Part shown: positions 5,992 through 6,874 of the stretch, piece after piece
Position numbering within the stretch: position 1 is the first letter of the stretch
Layout: each line of letters begins with the position of its first letter
Assembly (NCBI GenBank): GCA_028824575.1
Contig: JAPPDN010000987.1
Coordinates: 1-6,874, forward strand
DNA from: Candidatus Poribacteria bacterium
GTDB taxonomy: Bacteria; Poribacteria; WGA-4E; WGA-3G
Direction: 5' to 3'
DNA length: 6,874 nucleotides
The notes under the pieces: model-generated
What the model saw: the letters and a program-made list of their open reading frames with translations, nothing else
What the model was told of the DNA's origin: nothing
Databases searched by the model: none
Translations under genes and position numbers: made by a program

Positions 5992-6747
5992 ATGGAACTG
6001 GAAATAACCTCCCAGCACCAAGAGCAGTACGAACGCGACGGCTATACAATCGTCCGCGGCGGCTTTACCACCGACGAGTGCGACCGCTTTGTCGCCTACA
6101 TGCTGGACCTGCACGCCGGCCGCTTCAGCGTTGAGGGCTATCCCCCGCGCCAGCCAGACGATTGGAGCCGCTTAATCAGCCGCAGCTTGCACCATCCGGC
6201 CGGCCTAGCTTGGATGCTCGATCCTCGACTGCGCCGACCGCTGCGCACCTTCCTCGGCGACGAGCCAGACGGCGTCCAGAGCATGTACTTTTACAAAGGA
6301 TCCGAGCAACGCCGGCACCAAGACGCCTTTTTCCTGCCGGGCTGCATGTCGGCTTGGGTTGCTCTCCAGCAAGTCAGCGCCCGCAACGGCAGCATTCACA
6401 TTCAGGTAGGCTCACACAAGGGAGAGCTAATAGAAAAGCGCCATTTCCGCCGCGATGAAAACGGCGAGCCAGGCCCTTGGTATGGCTGGGACCCCGACGA
6501 GGCTTTTGACGCCCTTTTCGCGCGCAATGAATTGCCGGAAATTGCCATTGAAGCGGACAAAGGCGACATTGTGTTCTTCAACGGCCGCATAATCCATCGC
6601 GGCGGTCCTATTTTGGACGAGGGCGCTTTCCGCCACAGTTGGGCCGGCCACTACATTCCCCGCTCCTACAATCCGTGGCCCTACGAGAGCCACCCCCGGT
6701 TGCGCGTCTCCTTCGACGGTGTGTGCCGCTTTACGCCCACTCACTGA
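5992..6747 (+). CDS. Phytanoyl-CoA dioxygenase (PhyH) family protein
   Basis: This 251-residue protein is a non-haem Fe(II)/2-oxoglutarate-dependent oxygenase of the PhyH family, probably cytosolic, as no signal peptide or membrane segment is seen. The N-terminus QYERDGYTIVRGGFTTDECDRF (9-33 region) is the usual PhyH opening. The iron-binding triad is visible: H109-Q-D111 (HxD) and the distal H202 in IIHRGG. R214 in FRHSWAGHY is the likely 2-oxoglutarate carboxylate ligand. CMSAWVALQQVSARNGSIHIQVGSHKG (118-144 region) is the typical core strand followed by the NG-x-hxxxGSH motif. All catalytic residues are present, so it should be active. The substrate cannot be told, because family members hydroxylate or halogenate many small molecules. 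The start lacks a good Shine-Dalgarno site. Another gene follows after 30 nt, probably in the same operon. GC content is visibly higher than in the GHKL gene. Confidence 0.9.
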   Translation: MELEITSQHQEQYERDGYTIVRGGFTTDECDRFVAYMLDLHAGRFSVEGYPPRQPDDWSRLISRSLHHPAGLAWMLDPRLRRPLRTFLGDEPDGVQSMYFYKGSEQRRHQDAFFLPGCMSAWVALQQVSARNGSIHIQVGSHKGELIEKRHFRRDENGEPGPWYGWDPDEAFDALFARNELPEIAIEADKGDIVFFNGRIIHRGGPILDEGAFRHSWAGHYIPRSYNPWPYESHPRLRVSFDGVCRFTPTH

Positions 6748-6764
6748 GAGGCGATACTAAAAAC

Positions 6765-6771
6765 AAGGAGG
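6765..6771 (+). promoter_or_regulatory. Strong ribosome binding site
   Basis: AAGGAGG lies 6 nt before the ATG at 6778. It is a near-perfect match to the anti-Shine-Dalgarno sequence and supports a real gene start at the right edge. It contrasts with the absence of such a site before the dioxygenase and ATPase genes. Confidence 0.8.
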
Positions 6772-6777
6772 TTGACC

Positions 6778-6874
6778 ATGAAGCTGTGGATGGATGTAAT
6801 GCGCGATCTCGAAAGCGTGATGAACGATCACGAGCGCATACTCGACGCTTGGGCGGAGGGCGGCGTCGACGGCG
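6778..6874 (+). CDS. Start of an unrecognised protein (3' end outside window)
   Basis: The first 32 codons are visible, reading MKLWMDVMRDLESVMNDHER and then ILDAWAEGGVDG, with one base of the next codon. The ATG follows a strong AAGGAGG site. The sequence is acidic and helical, with no signal peptide. The closing AWAEGGVDG is the kind of helix-to-strand turn seen early in TIM-barrel enzymes, but this is too little to name a family. It starts 30 nt after the dioxygenase stop codon on the same strand, so the two are probably co-transcribed and may act in one pathway. Confidence 0.7.
   Translation, partial: MKLWMDVMRDLESVMNDHERILDAWAEGGVDG

Noticed and set aside
6427..6744. Minus-strand open frame of 105 codons
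   Set aside because: It is a shadow of the GC-rich dioxygenase gene, whose catalytic motifs prove the plus-strand frame.

Overview
The window is a bacterial chromosomal segment with tightly packed genes, Shine-Dalgarno sites, short spacers and no introns. No gene fixes the taxon. A phytanoyl-CoA dioxygenase-like gene, a DUF4143 ATPase and a HicB-type antitoxin next to a defence-type operon would suit an environmental bacterium of a lineage rich in such genes (Poribacteria, Latescibacterota and similar). That placement is a weak inference.

Region 1 (1-4509, plus strand) is a two-gene operon cut by the left edge. The first gene is the C-terminal part of a large SNF2-type superfamily 2 helicase. 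It is followed after 2 nt, with overlapping stop and start signals, by a 1089-residue protein. That protein has a sacsin/Hsp90-like (GHKL) ATPase domain at its N-terminus, a long uncharacterised middle, a charged coiled-coil region and a C-terminal HNH-like zinc-binding domain. A helicase, a GHKL ATPase and a nuclease-like domain in one operon is the architecture of an anti-phage or restriction-like system. Other components would lie upstream of the window. This is the best candidate here for a poorly described system.

Region 2 (4482-5928, minus strand) is an AAA_14/DUF4143 ATPase gene followed 13 nt later by a small HicB-like antitoxin gene. The HicB protein keeps its N-terminal fold but has lost the usual C-terminal ribbon-helix-helix domain, and no hicA toxin gene is present. 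Its last codons run antisense into the 3' end of the GHKL gene (28 bp convergent overlap), which suggests a recombination junction.

Region 3 (5929-5991) is a 63-bp divergent intergenic region holding a perfect 26-bp palindrome, probably an operator covering one or both promoters.

Region 4 (5992-6874, plus strand) has higher GC. It holds an intact Fe(II)/2-oxoglutarate dioxygenase of the PhyH family and the start of a downstream gene with a near-perfect Shine-Dalgarno site, cut by the right edge. It looks like an ordinary metabolic operon unrelated to the defence-like genes.

No stretch longer than about 65 bases lacks a gene. I saw no tRNA, rRNA, CRISPR array or insertion sequence.
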